From positions 1 through 13,782 of the forward strand of contig JAEOTJ010000459.1 in assembly GCA_016839905.1 (NCBI GenBank): a stretch of DNA of 13,782 nt. Direction: 5' to 3'. The position numbers were made by a program, and so were the translations under genes. Origin of the DNA: Promethearchaeota archaeon. GTDB taxonomy: Archaea; Asgardarchaeota; Lokiarchaeia; Sigynarchaeales; SOKP01. Under the pieces are notes generated by a model. The model was not told the origin of the DNA. It saw only the letters and a program-made list of their open reading frames with translations, and did not search any database. The stretch's first letter is position 1. Each line of letters opens with the position of its first letter. Shown piece after piece: positions 1 through 7,461 of this stretch.

Positions 1-77
1 AAAAGGAAAAAATGAGGTATAAAACCCTTGAAAACGATCGTATTTACATTCAAACCGTTCTAAGCGACTATGAGTAA
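1..77 (+). CDS. C-terminal end of an unidentified protein, or a 21-aa small ORF
   Basis: The frame is open from the left edge and stops with TAA at 75-77. The last residues read MRYKTLENDRIYIQTVLSDYE, with the ATG at 12. An AAGGA stretch lies just before that ATG, so it could be a short ORF, but the frame continues to the edge and it is more simply the tail of an upstream gene. A terminator-like hairpin and T tract follow at once, which suits the end of a transcription unit. The peptide is too short for me to assign to a family. Confidence 0.35.
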   Translation, partial: KEKMRYKTLENDRIYIQTVLSDYE

Positions 78-95
78 AAACTTAAATTTCATGAT

Positions 96-128
96 CACCT
101 AAAAGGTGTTATACCCTTTTTTTTCTAT
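96..128 (+). terminator. Hairpin plus T-tract terminator
   Basis: CACCT and AGGTG (96-100 and 104-108) can form a 5-bp stem with a 3-nt loop. Alternatively AAAAGG and CCTTTT (101-106 and 115-120) can pair. A run of T follows at 117-124 and continues T-rich to 128. T tracts alone stop archaeal RNA polymerase. The site lies just after the stop codon at 77 and separates the left-edge gene from the eL43 unit. Confidence 0.5.
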
Positions 129-228
129 TTATTATTAAAGTTATATAGTTTCTAAAATAATTAAGTAAAAATTTGATTTCTATATAATTTGAAGTTAAAA
201 TAGAAAAATTAATTTAAAATTATTTATT

Positions 229-273
229 TTCTATTATAACTAAATATCGTAAAAAAAACGCATAACTGGTGAT
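229..273 (+). promoter_or_regulatory. Putative promoter and ribosome binding site of the eL43 gene
   Basis: The stretch from 129 to 277 is more than 80% A+T and holds no gene I can support. A TATA-like TATTATAA at 232-239 would place transcription start near 260-265. The short leader would contain GGTGAT (268-273), matching the complement of the archaeal 16S 3' end and ending 4 nt before the ATG at 278. A second TATA-like sequence (CTATATAATT, near 179-189) is an alternative. Confidence 0.4.
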
Positions 274-277
274 TATT

Positions 278-565
278 ATGGGGAGAACCAAGAAGGTAGG
301 AATATCCGGTCGCTTTGGACCCAGAGGAGGCAGTAATGTCCGTAAAAAATGGCGCCTCATAATGGAAAAGGAAAAAGGACCTATTAAATGTCCTCGATGT
401 GAAACAAAAGGGGCTGTTAATAGAGTCTCAACTGGAATATGGCATTGTAAAAAATGCGATGCTAAATTTACGGGAGGAGCTTATTATATTGAAACCCCAA
501 GAGGCGCTGAATCTTTTCGAATAGCCAAACGAAAACAACGAGAATTAGTAGAAAAGGAAGAATAA
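278..565 (+). CDS. rpl37ae: Ribosomal protein eL43 (L37Ae)
   Basis: This is a large-subunit ribosomal protein of the archaeal/eukaryotic set, 95 aa. The N-terminus MGRTKKVGISGRFGPRGG is the family signature. A four-cysteine zinc ribbon follows: CPRC at residues 38-41 and CKKC at 57-60, with the usual aromatic residue before the second pair. The frame can be opened at a GTG at 269, but I choose the ATG at 278: eL43 proteins begin at this Met, and the GGTGAT at 268-273 is then a ribosome binding site rather than coding. Its stop overlaps the start of pcc1 by one base (TAATG), so the two are probably translated from one mRNA. The family match is strong. Confidence 0.95.
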   Translation: MGRTKKVGISGRFGPRGGSNVRKKWRLIMEKEKGPIKCPRCETKGAVNRVSTGIWHCKKCDAKFTGGAYYIETPRGAESFRIAKRKQRELVEKEE

Positions 566-831
566 TGAATCAAATCTCTAGTTTTTCTATAAGTTCTAAT
601 GTAGAATTAAAATTTAACAATCAAAAAATAAGAGATTTCGCTTATAACTCCTTTTTACCAGAATTTAATAAATTAAAAACTAAAAGATCAGATGTATCAA
701 TGGAAAAAACTGGGAATTCTTTAATTTTTCAAATTGATAGTAAAGATATAACGGCTTTTCGAGCATCTATTAGTGAAATTATTGGATTCGGTAAAATTAT
801 TGATAATACTATTGAACTTTCCAAGATATAA
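565..831 (+). CDS. pcc1: KEOPS complex subunit Pcc1
   Basis: Pcc1 is the small dimerising subunit of KEOPS, which transfers threonylcarbamoyl to A37 of ANN-decoding tRNAs (t6A). The 88-aa length fits archaeal Pcc1. The C-terminal half carries the family core, a hydrophobic strand (SLIFQIDSKDITAFRAS) followed by a helix (ISEIIGFGKII); the D-x-x-A-x-R-A-S element is the most recognisable part. The start ATG overlaps the eL43 stop. The order eL43, Pcc1, prefoldin beta recurs in many archaea, which supports the call. A second KEOPS subunit (Cgi121, 2354-3025) lies three genes downstream. Confidence 0.85.
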   Translation: MNQISSFSISSNVELKFNNQKIRDFAYNSFLPEFNKLKTKRSDVSMEKTGNSLIFQIDSKDITAFRASISEIIGFGKIIDNTIELSKI

Positions 832-875
832 TAATATATTAAATTAATATTAATATTAAATTGAGTAAAAGAATT

Positions 876-1232
876 ATGACAATAAATCTTGATAATATGG
901 ATGAGGAATTAAAAAAAAAAGTAATAAATCTACAAAATCTTCAACGTACTCTTGAGTTTATAACAAATCAAAAAATACAAATTGAAAGTTCTCTAAAGGA
1001 AACTGAACTTGCCGTGGAATTTCTCGAAAAAACTGCAGATGATACCACAGTTTATAAATCAATTGGAGGAATTTTAGTAATGAGCGAAAAAAATAGGTTA
1101 TTAGATGAGAAAAAGAGTTTAAAAGTTAGTTTAGAAATGAGAAGTAAAACTCTTAAAACTAAGGAAGATAGGGCAAAAAGCCAATTAGAAGCATTAAAAA
1201 AGTCTATTCAAGCAGATCTTCAAAATAAATAA
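876..1232 (+). CDS. pfdB: Prefoldin subunit beta
   Basis: This is the beta subunit of prefoldin, the hexameric jellyfish-shaped co-chaperone that passes unfolded proteins to the group II chaperonin. It has about 118 aa, all helical and charged. Two long coiled-coil helices (about 5-50 and 75-118) flank a short hydrophobic hairpin region near residues 55-72 (TTVYKSIGGILVM), which matches the archaeal beta-subunit signature. A TTG at 861 would add five residues. I prefer the ATG at 876 because known beta subunits begin close to the first helix; neither start has a convincing ribosome binding site. It follows pcc1 by 44 nt of A/T. Confidence 0.88.
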   Translation: MTINLDNMDEELKKKVINLQNLQRTLEFITNQKIQIESSLKETELAVEFLEKTADDTTVYKSIGGILVMSEKNRLLDEKKSLKVSLEMRSKTLKTKEDRAKSQLEALKKSIQADLQNK

Positions 1233-1322
1233 ATAACTTTAATATAAATATAAATAATGGAAAGATTTTTTCTTTTATCAAATTTCCTCTTAGTAAAATA
1301 AATTAGATAATAAAAAGTAAAA

Positions 1323-2333
1323 ATGTTAAAGTCCAATTTTGAAGAATTATTATCGTTTTTAAAAGATAAGAATGTTTTAATTATTTCACATGATCTAGTT
1401 GATATAGATGGATTTGTGTCATGTATCAATTTAAAATATTTTATTAACCAGATTTACGAAAATTTAGAAGTCTCAGTATATTTTTCAGACATTTCTAAAG
1501 TGACAAAAATCTTTATTGAAAAATTTTTAAAAAAATTCAAAGATTTTAAACTAGAATTAAAAGAAAAACTTGATTTTTCAAGATTTGATTTAATCATAAT
1601 ATTAGATACAAATAATCTTGACCAAGTAATATATAAAGAGAATATTAATATAATCCAATTAAATATTCCCTTCATATTCATTGATCATCATGTTTCTTTA
1701 AGTAAGAAGTATAGCACTAAAATAAATCCCTTAAATCTGATATTAGAAGACTTTTCCTCAACAGCAGAAATAATATTAGAACTATACGAAGCATTTAATG
1801 TTTCTTTATCATTACCTTATAAATTTCTCTTAATCACCGGGATTTTAACTGATTCTGGTTTCTTTAAATATTGTAATAATGATACGATTAAAAGAATTTC
1901 AAAATTACTAGAACCTGATATTGATATTCAAGAAATTATGCTGATGCTTAATATTGAAACTGAAATACCTGAAAGACTCGCAAAAATAAAAGGATTACAG
2001 AGAGTTGAAATAATTCGCGAAGGAAGTTGGTTGATTGGAATAACACGTATAGGAAGTTATGAATCTTCTGTAGCATCTTTATTAATAAGAATTGGATTTG
2101 ATGTGGGGGTTGTTATTTCAGAAAAAAAATCAGAATATAGAATCTCAACGAGAGCTAGGAAAAGTTTATGTTTAAGAAGCTCTTTACATATGGGTAAAAT
2201 TTTAGAAGAAATATCAATCGAATATGGATGTAGCGGAGGAGGACATGATGGAGCAGCTGCATTAAATGGAAAAAATGATCTCGAAAAAGTTTTAAATAAA
2301 ATTATAAAAAAAATCAAAGAATCAATTAATTAG
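1323..2333 (+). CDS. DHH/DHHA1 family phosphoesterase (NrnA/RecJ-like)
   Basis: This is a 336-aa two-domain metal-dependent phosphoesterase of the DHH superfamily. Motif I is SHDLVDIDG (H23, D27, D29), motif II is LDTNN with D95, motif III is the DHH triad at 121-123, and motif IV is D177 in GILTDSGFF. The C-terminal DHHA1 domain ends with GGGHDGAAA (H308 in GGGH), the usual substrate-binding loop. All metal ligands look intact. Relatives cleave short oligoribonucleotides, pAp, cyclic dinucleotides or single-stranded DNA, and the sequence alone does not choose among them. It is too short for the archaeal GINS-associated nuclease. DHH genes are commonly found near pcc1 and prefoldin beta in archaea. 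It follows prefoldin beta by about 90 nt of A/T-rich DNA. Confidence 0.85.
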   Translation: MLKSNFEELLSFLKDKNVLIISHDLVDIDGFVSCINLKYFINQIYENLEVSVYFSDISKVTKIFIEKFLKKFKDFKLELKEKLDFSRFDLIIILDTNNLDQVIYKENINIIQLNIPFIFIDHHVSLSKKYSTKINPLNLILEDFSSTAEIILELYEAFNVSLSLPYKFLLITGILTDSGFFKYCNNDTIKRISKLLEPDIDIQEIMLMLNIETEIPERLAKIKGLQRVEIIREGSWLIGITRIGSYESSVASLLIRIGFDVGVVISEKKSEYRISTRARKSLCLRSSLHMGKILEEISIEYGCSGGGHDGAAALNGKNDLEKVLNKIIKKIKESIN

Positions 2334-2353
2334 CTTTTATGGAGGTTACTTTT

Positions 2354-3025
2354 ATGATTTTAAAGGAGTTTATTATAGAACATTTGAACTTAACTTATTA
2401 TATTGGAATTAGTCAAATCTCTGTAGACTTTCAGGGATATTTAAAATCAAATGGATTGAAAAATGAAGATGATGCCCTAGAGCATTTTTTAGGATCAATT
2501 TCACGATTGGAAGATAAATATAATGACTCGGTAATACAAGTTATAGATGATAATTATGTTTTAAATAGTGATCATATCTTAAAATCTATATATTTTGTAG
2601 AAAAAGCATTTTTGAATAATCTAAATATATCTAAAAAAAAAAATATTGAAATTTTACTTTATTTATCCATGAAAAGACAAATTAAAAATGGTATTAAGGC
2701 ATTTGGATTAAAAATTAAGAATTTAAAGGAGGGATTATTGACTTTCTGTATAATTTCGCCTTCAAATAATATAACTTCAATCAACCAAGAATTAATTCAA
2801 CAATTAAATGCCAAGGAGTTAGAATTAACTTTAGATAATCAGTCGATTGAAAAATTTAATAAAATTAAGAATTTTTTTGAGATATCTGATAATCAAATTA
2901 AATGCATATTAAAATCTTATGATGAAAATAATAGTGATAATCTAAATAATTTATTTGTAGCATTACTTGATCTATTATGTGAAAAAATGGCTATTTTAAG
3001 CTTAGATAAATATAAACAAAATTAA
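2354..3025 (+). CDS. cgi121: KEOPS complex subunit Cgi121 (with C-terminal extension)
   Basis: Cgi121 binds Bud32 in KEOPS and helps bind the tRNA 3' end for t6A synthesis. The 223-aa protein carries the family core at residues 74-120: HILKS, an amphipathic helix, ISKKKNIEILLYLS (92-105), then RQIKNGIKAFGLK (108-120). The LLYLS-x2-RQI element is the hallmark. Family members are usually about 150-180 aa; the extra residues form a Lys/Asn/Asp-rich, mostly helical tail from about 165. I start at the ATG at 2354 because a perfect GGAGGT (2341-2346) ends 7 nt before it; an upstream ATG at 2339 would place that signal inside the gene. The stop overlaps the stop of the convergent THUMP gene by 4 bp. 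The sequence is divergent and could easily be left as hypothetical. Confidence 0.78.
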   Translation: MILKEFIIEHLNLTYYIGISQISVDFQGYLKSNGLKNEDDALEHFLGSISRLEDKYNDSVIQVIDDNYVLNSDHILKSIYFVEKAFLNNLNISKKKNIEILLYLSMKRQIKNGIKAFGLKIKNLKEGLLTFCIISPSNNITSINQELIQQLNAKELELTLDNQSIEKFNKIKNFFEISDNQIKCILKSYDENNSDNLNNLFVALLDLLCEKMAILSLDKYKQN

Positions 3026-3552
3026 GTTTTATCATTTCGTTTTCCTAATCTTAAAATATCACCCGATTTTAAGAATGAAATTCCACAAAAATCTCCTAAA
3101 AGTTCAATTCTAATTGTTTTATCCGGATTATCCAGATTAACATTATTATTAATTCTTGCAGCAACCGATTTAATCAAATTATTTCTATCGATTAACTCGT
3201 TTTTCCGACGCTTTAAACGAATCCTAAATGTTTCATTTTCATTAATAAAGTCCTTATAATTATTTTCAACTAATTGACTTATTACTTTTATATCCGTTTT
3301 ACATGCAAAGTCAATTGGTATTATCTTTAAAATATATTGAAAAAAATCCGGATCTTTTTTGAGAATTCCTTTAAGTTCCGAAATTACATTCCTTGGCTTT
3401 ACATTACTTAAGGCGCTAATTAATCCTAGATAATTCAAATTCGAAATAATGGGATATTTATCACCACATATCATTAATAAAAACCATAATTCCGCTTTTG
3501 CATTAGTTTCATTAAATCTTGATGTAGAAACTAATAGATTAACATTTTTTAT
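3022..3552 (-). CDS. THUMP-domain tRNA-modification protein (TAN1-like), start unresolved
   Basis: The frame encodes an archaeal THUMP protein related to yeast TAN1, which binds tRNA and assists cytidine acetylation. From the ATG at 3474 it is 150 aa, but the family N-terminus (VNLLVSTSRFNETNAKAEL) is encoded upstream in the same frame, between 3543 and 3475. Core motifs are LKIIPIDFAC, FRIRLKRRKN, a helix with AARI, NVNLDNPDKTIRIELLG and GISFL near the C-terminus. No ATG, GTG or TTG exists between the in-frame TAA (3555-3553) and 3474. Upstream of that TAA is ATGAGGGTGAAA (from 3567), in frame. The start may be the ATA at 3552 (6 nt after GAGGGTG), or a base may be lost or changed. It lies just downstream of yrdC. 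I give the coordinates from the ATA. Confidence 0.72.
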   Translation of the reverse strand: MKNVNLLVSTSRFNETNAKAELWFLLMICGDKYPIISNLNYLGLISALSNVKPRNVISELKGILKKDPDFFQYILKIIPIDFACKTDIKVISQLVENNYKDFINENETFRIRLKRRKNELIDRNNLIKSVAARINNNVNLDNPDKTIRIELLGDFCGISFLKSGDILRLGKRNDKT

Positions 3553-3571
3553 TTATTTCACCCTCATTCTT

Positions 3572-4240
3572 TTATATCTCTTCTATTTGAAGATTATTTC
3601 TAATTTCTTCTTCAGATATTTTCCCAATCCTTAAAAATCTTAACTTTTTATCCGTACAATCTATTATTGTCGTAGCAATCCCCGATTCAGTTTTTCCAGC
3701 ATCTATTATTAAATCTATAGTACCTGAGAAATTCTTAGCAACCATTGCTCCACTATTGGCAGGTGACTCTCCTGAGAAATTTGCAGAAGTACCGATTATC
3801 CCACCAAAGTGTCCTTTTTTTTTCAAGATTTTTAAAATCTCTAAAATGATTTGATTTTCAGGAACTCTGAGTCCTATCGTGTTTTGAGAAGCAGTAACTT
3901 CTAAAGGAATTATATTGGGTTGTTTTCTTTTTAGAATTAGTGTTAATTGCCCAGGCCAAAAGGTGTATGCTAATTTTTTCTCTATCTTATTAAATTCTGC
4001 TATCTTTAAAGCTTCCTCAAAATCACTAACTAAAAGTAAAAAACCTTTGGATCTCTCCCGGAATTTAATGCTGTAAAGTCTTTCAATTAATCTTTTATTT
4101 AAAGGGTCCCCCCCTATCCCATAAACCGAATTCGTAGGAAATGCTATTAATTTACCTTCTATAATGTTATCTACAGCTTCCTCAAGATATATCCTAATAT
4201 CCTCTATATCCTTTCCAGTAATTTTTATTAAAAATCCCAT
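3572..4240 (-). CDS. sua5: Threonylcarbamoyl-AMP synthase (Sua5/YrdC family)
   Basis: This enzyme condenses threonine, bicarbonate and ATP to threonylcarbamoyl-AMP, the substrate KEOPS uses to make t6A. The 222 aa cover one YrdC domain: KLIAFPTNSVYGIGGDP (30-46), the nucleotide-binding K59-x-R61 with K65, FWPGQLTLIL (94-103), IGLRVP (122-127) and GTSANFSG (150-157). It has no extra C-terminal Sua5 domain, so it is the short YrdC type. It starts at an ATG without a clear ribosome binding site, 48 nt after the porB stop; it may be read through from por or have its own weak promoter in the A/T-rich gap. Its nearness to two KEOPS genes fits a shared role. Confidence 0.92.
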   Translation of the reverse strand: MGFLIKITGKDIEDIRIYLEEAVDNIIEGKLIAFPTNSVYGIGGDPLNKRLIERLYSIKFRERSKGFLLLVSDFEEALKIAEFNKIEKKLAYTFWPGQLTLILKRKQPNIIPLEVTASQNTIGLRVPENQIILEILKILKKKGHFGGIIGTSANFSGESPANSGAMVAKNFSGTIDLIIDAGKTESGIATTIIDCTDKKLRFLRIGKISEEEIRNNLQIEEI

Positions 4241-4288
4241 TGAATTTCAACTAAAATAATAAATGTTGAATAAACAATATTATTTAGA

Positions 4289-5227
4289 TTATTCTGCTTG
4301 ACTCTCTAACTCAGCAGAAATCCTTTTCCAACGTTTATCAACTGCCTCTTGGAGTTCTATTAATGATTTTTCTGTTATACTCGCAAATCTTTTCTGTTTT
4401 GATAAATATTCAACTAAGGGAAGCCTTTTTGAGGGATCTAACAAAGGTTGGCTTGGTTTTGATAGTTTTTTTATGCCATTTTCAACCTCGTAGAGGATCC
4501 ATAATCCCGTTTTTATGGCCAATCTTGAGATTTCTATTGAATCTCTTGCCAAATATCCCCAACCAGGAGGGCACGGGGCAAAAATTTGAATATATTTACA
4601 TCCCTTAATCGATTTCGCTTTTTTAAATTTTTCATATAAATCTAACGGATGGTCAATCGATGCTGTGGCAACATAAGGGATGTCATGTGCCTCCATAATT
4701 CTATATACTTCTTTTTTATATCTTTCTTTACCGAACGTAGTTGTTGTCGTAAATGCACCATGCGGGGTAGAAGAGCTTCTCTGTATCCCCGTATTCATAT
4801 AAGCTTCATTGTCATAACAGCAATAAATAATGTTGGAGTTACGTTCTGCAGCGCCACTTAAAGCTTGAATTCCTATATCGGTTGTACCACCATCTCCTGC
4901 AAATACTAAGGTTGTCATATCTTTCCAAATACTATCAGGCCATCGGTGAGCTTTGGCTTTAAAAGCTGCATCAAATCCAGTCGCCGCTGCTGCACCTGCC
5001 GCAAATGCCATGTTAATAAATGGAAAGGTGGGCGCAGTTTTTGGATAAAGCCCAATAACTACATTTAGGCAACAAGCTGGAGTCACGAGTGCTGTATTTT
5101 TTCCCAATGCTTTCATCGCCCATCTAAGAGCAATTTCAAGACCACACCCTGCGCAACAAGCATTTCCCGGAAGGAAATATTCTTCTTGACAAGATTCATC
5201 TTCTATAACTTGTTTTAACGATACCAT
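4289..5227 (-). CDS. porB: Pyruvate (2-oxoacid):ferredoxin oxidoreductase subunit beta
   Basis: This is the thiamine-diphosphate-binding subunit of a four-subunit archaeal POR, which oxidatively decarboxylates pyruvate (or a related 2-oxoacid) to acyl-CoA and reduces ferredoxin. The 312 aa show the cluster ligands C25 and C28 (CAGCG), C53 (PACC) and C219 (APCPPGWGY). The TPP/Mg motif is GDGGTTDIG (111-119) with N140 in YDNEAYMNTG, followed by IQRSSSTPHGA. That last stretch resembles pyruvate-type PorB. Two spare cysteines (C24, C52) sit next to ligands. A strong ribosome binding site, GGAGGTGA (5243-5236), lies inside the end of porA, 8 nt before the ATG. It is the last gene of porGDAB. Confidence 0.93.
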   Translation of the reverse strand: MVSLKQVIEDESCQEEYFLPGNACCAGCGLEIALRWAMKALGKNTALVTPACCLNVVIGLYPKTAPTFPFINMAFAAGAAAATGFDAAFKAKAHRWPDSIWKDMTTLVFAGDGGTTDIGIQALSGAAERNSNIIYCCYDNEAYMNTGIQRSSSTPHGAFTTTTTFGKERYKKEVYRIMEAHDIPYVATASIDHPLDLYEKFKKAKSIKGCKYIQIFAPCPPGWGYLARDSIEISRLAIKTGLWILYEVENGIKKLSKPSQPLLDPSKRLPLVEYLSKQKRFASITEKSLIELQEAVDKRWKRISAELESQAE

Positions 5228-5230
5228 CTT

Positions 5231-6490
5231 TTATTTCACCTCCAATAAACCACTCCAAAAAGTTCCATGTATCATATCTTTTGGATATTCTCCTGTTTCG
5301 TGGAATTTTACTAAGATTCTTAATTGTTCTTTTTGCTCTTCGACCGAAACCTCACGACCGCCTAACCCATTCATCATTGGAAGAATTTTAGCAATTCCTT
5401 CCATATTATGTAATGCTGTTTTAACTTCACAAGATATTGGGCCTCCTGTCTGAGATCCAAAAGCAGTTGCTCTATCGATTACGCCTAAAACCTTAACTTT
5501 TTTAGCTATATCTACTATCTCTTCTGCTGGAAAAGGTCTAAAATGCCTTAACTTAACCATTCCAACCTTGTATCCCTCTTCTCTCACTTGATCAACCGCT
5601 TCTTCCATTTGAAGCGCTAGATCGCCATAAATCAACATTCCAACTGTAGCATCTTCCATTTTATACTTATGTATTAAACCATTTCCATAACTACGACCAA
5701 AAACTTTTTTGAATTCTATTGCGGCATTTCTAATTTTTTCCTTTGATTTTATCATTGCATCTTGGATCTTCATTCTAAATTCAGAATAAAAGCCTGAAGG
5801 CATTATTAAGTTTCCATGCATCATTCCCCTTTCAGGATCAATCCAAATATGAGGCCAACCCTTCTCATCTGGTAATGGTGGTAAATATTTATCTACTAAA
5901 TCTTGATCTTCAATGATAATTGGTTTAGATGTATGGGATAATATAAATCCGCCATATGAAATGAATTTTGGCAATAAAATATTATGATCTTCGCATACCT
6001 TATAAGACATTAAAATCTCATCATAAATTTCTTGATGGGTTGCACAAAAAGAAGACATCCAACCAGTATCGCGCTGGCTACAGACATCAGTAAAATCCGC
6101 CCAAATATTCCATGGCGGCGCGGGACCACGACTAGCAATGGCAACCACTATCGGAAGCCTTGTTCCTGCCGCCCAATGAATCATCTCATGAGCGTAAAAG
6201 ATTCCTTGTCCCGATGTAGCGGTAAATGTCCGCGTTCCAGCTATACTAGCTCCAACTACAGACGCAAAAACAGAATGCTCTGATTCTACTTTTACATACT
6301 GAGTTCCTGGCATTTCCCCAGCATCATAAAATTCAGATAATTTCTCAACTACAGTTGTTTGAGGTGTTATTGGGTATGCGCTAATTACTTGGACTCTTGC
6401 AGATTTAGCAGCGTATGCGGCAGCGACATTACCTTTAATTATTTTAACTTCTCTGGGTTGAATGAAATCCTCTTGTTTAGGTTTAATCAT
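5231..6490 (-). CDS. porA: Pyruvate (2-oxoacid):ferredoxin oxidoreductase subunit alpha
   Basis: The alpha subunit (419 aa) supplies the pyrimidine-binding and CoA-domain parts of the TPP site. The N-terminal domain has GNVAAAYAAKSARVQVISAYPITPQT (20-45), then VESEHS (68-73) carrying the conserved glutamates near the cofactor, and FTATSGQG. RGPAPPWNIWADFTDV resembles the substrate-loop region of POR alpha chains. The C-terminal transketolase-like domain includes VGMVKLRHFRPFPAEEI and GVIDRATAFGSQTGG. The ATG overlaps the porD stop by 8 nt, which suggests coupled translation; GGGAGG lies 12 nt upstream within porD. The match is to pyruvate-type enzymes, but a related 2-oxoacid substrate cannot be excluded from sequence alone. 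Confidence 0.93.
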   Translation of the reverse strand: MIKPKQEDFIQPREVKIIKGNVAAAYAAKSARVQVISAYPITPQTTVVEKLSEFYDAGEMPGTQYVKVESEHSVFASVVGASIAGTRTFTATSGQGIFYAHEMIHWAAGTRLPIVVAIASRGPAPPWNIWADFTDVCSQRDTGWMSSFCATHQEIYDEILMSYKVCEDHNILLPKFISYGGFILSHTSKPIIIEDQDLVDKYLPPLPDEKGWPHIWIDPERGMMHGNLIMPSGFYSEFRMKIQDAMIKSKEKIRNAAIEFKKVFGRSYGNGLIHKYKMEDATVGMLIYGDLALQMEEAVDQVREEGYKVGMVKLRHFRPFPAEEIVDIAKKVKVLGVIDRATAFGSQTGGPISCEVKTALHNMEGIAKILPMMNGLGGREVSVEEQKEQLRILVKFHETGEYPKDMIHGTFWSGLLEVK

Positions 6491-6833
6491 TTTTTGCTTC
6501 AGCCTCCCTTATCATCTTTATATTCTTTGATGGGCATTCTTTACTACAGATTCCACACCCCTTACAATAAAGATAATCTATTTTATATGTTCCATCATCC
6601 AACTTTGTGATTGTACCTTCTGGACAATACATCCAGCAAAATCCACATTTATTACAATTTTCTTGATCTATTACAGGTCTGAAAGTTCTCCAAGTACCTG
6701 TCGGACCAATAGCACCATCTATAGGTAAAGAAACTGGAATTGGTGGTAACTCCTCCCAACATGAATATTCTTGAACTATAGGGCGTTCCTCCTTTGATTT
6801 ATTTATTTTCTTCCATTTCTCGGTATCAACCAT
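6483..6833 (-). CDS. porD: Pyruvate (2-oxoacid):ferredoxin oxidoreductase subunit delta
   Basis: This is the 2x[4Fe-4S] ferredoxin-like subunit that passes electrons from the TPP site to ferredoxin. Two full cluster motifs are visible: C60, C63, C66, C70-P and C90, C93, C96, C100-P. The residues before them (IGPTGTWRTFRPV) are typical of PorD. The frame can be opened at 6866, inside porG, but I place the start at the ATG at 6833: GAGGT (6846-6842) ends 8 nt before it, and 116 aa is closer to the usual PorD length. The gap to the porG stop is 4 nt. Confidence 0.92.
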   Translation of the reverse strand: MVDTEKWKKINKSKEERPIVQEYSCWEELPPIPVSLPIDGAIGPTGTWRTFRPVIDQENCNKCGFCWMYCPEGTITKLDDGTYKIDYLYCKGCGICSKECPSKNIKMIREAEAKND

Positions 6834-6837
6834 TTTA

Positions 6838-7413
6838 TCATACCTCTTTAACAGATTCGTAAGCATCTCGTGCCACTATCAAGTTCTTTTCTAATCTTGA
6901 TTCTCCAAATTCTTTTTTTAATACTTTTTCCATGATATCAAGGTCATAATAACCAGTTATTTTTCCAAAGGCTCCTAACATCGGAATGTTTAAGATTGGT
7001 CCACTTGAATGCATGAAACCCCTGTTAATGCATATTCCTGTGGCATCAACTATGTAAACTTTTACATCCTTTGGTAATTTAGTTTTATCAAGAGGCTCAA
7101 CACTATCTACAATTATTTTTACTCCCTCTTTAAGGTTATCTCTAATCCTTGGAATCTCTAATAATGATGTATCGAAAATGAACAAATAATCCGGTTCTTT
7201 TACGCTATCATATGTCCTGATCGGTTTATTTCTTGATATTTTAGTAAAGGCTTGTATTGGCGCCCCCCTTCGTTCAGCACCAATTATGGGGATGGCGATC
7301 GTATCCTTGAAACCTTTTTCATAAGCCATTTCAGCTAATAATTGCGAAGCAGTTATCGCGGTCTGTCCGCCGCGAGCCTCAAACGTTATTTCTATTATTC
7401 CATCATCAGTCAA
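6838..7413 (-). CDS. porG: Pyruvate (2-oxoacid):ferredoxin oxidoreductase subunit gamma
   Basis: The gamma subunit (191 aa) is the CoA-region subunit and first gene of porGDAB. The N-terminus has EARGGQTAITASQLLAEMA and then GAERRGAPIQAFTKIS, both standard for the gamma family. NIPMLGAFGKITGYYDLD is the usual later motif. It begins with TTG at 7413: no in-frame ATG lies between the upstream stop and the conserved region, and the nearby ATGs are out of frame. The leader has only a weak GATGG upstream. Gene order gamma-delta-alpha-beta is the archaeal POR arrangement. Confidence 0.92.
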   Translation of the reverse strand: MTDDGIIEITFEARGGQTAITASQLLAEMAYEKGFKDTIAIPIIGAERRGAPIQAFTKISRNKPIRTYDSVKEPDYLFIFDTSLLEIPRIRDNLKEGVKIIVDSVEPLDKTKLPKDVKVYIVDATGICINRGFMHSSGPILNIPMLGAFGKITGYYDLDIMEKVLKKEFGESRLEKNLIVARDAYESVKEV

Positions 7414-7461
7414 TATTTTCCATCTTTTATCTCATTGATTTTTTAATGATATCTTAACAAC

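Noticed and set aside
12..77. C/D box small RNA
   Set aside because: ATGAGG and TATGAG only loosely resemble box sequences, and no C/D pairing with correct spacing was found.
1454..1681. Minus-strand open frame inside the DHH gene
   Set aside because: It is an antisense shadow of a gene with all catalytic motifs intact, rich in Phe/Asn/Ser as expected from reversed A/T-rich coding DNA.
4363..4861. Plus-strand open frames across the porB region
   Set aside because: They are antisense to porB, whose cofactor and cluster motifs are unmistakable, and show no family features.
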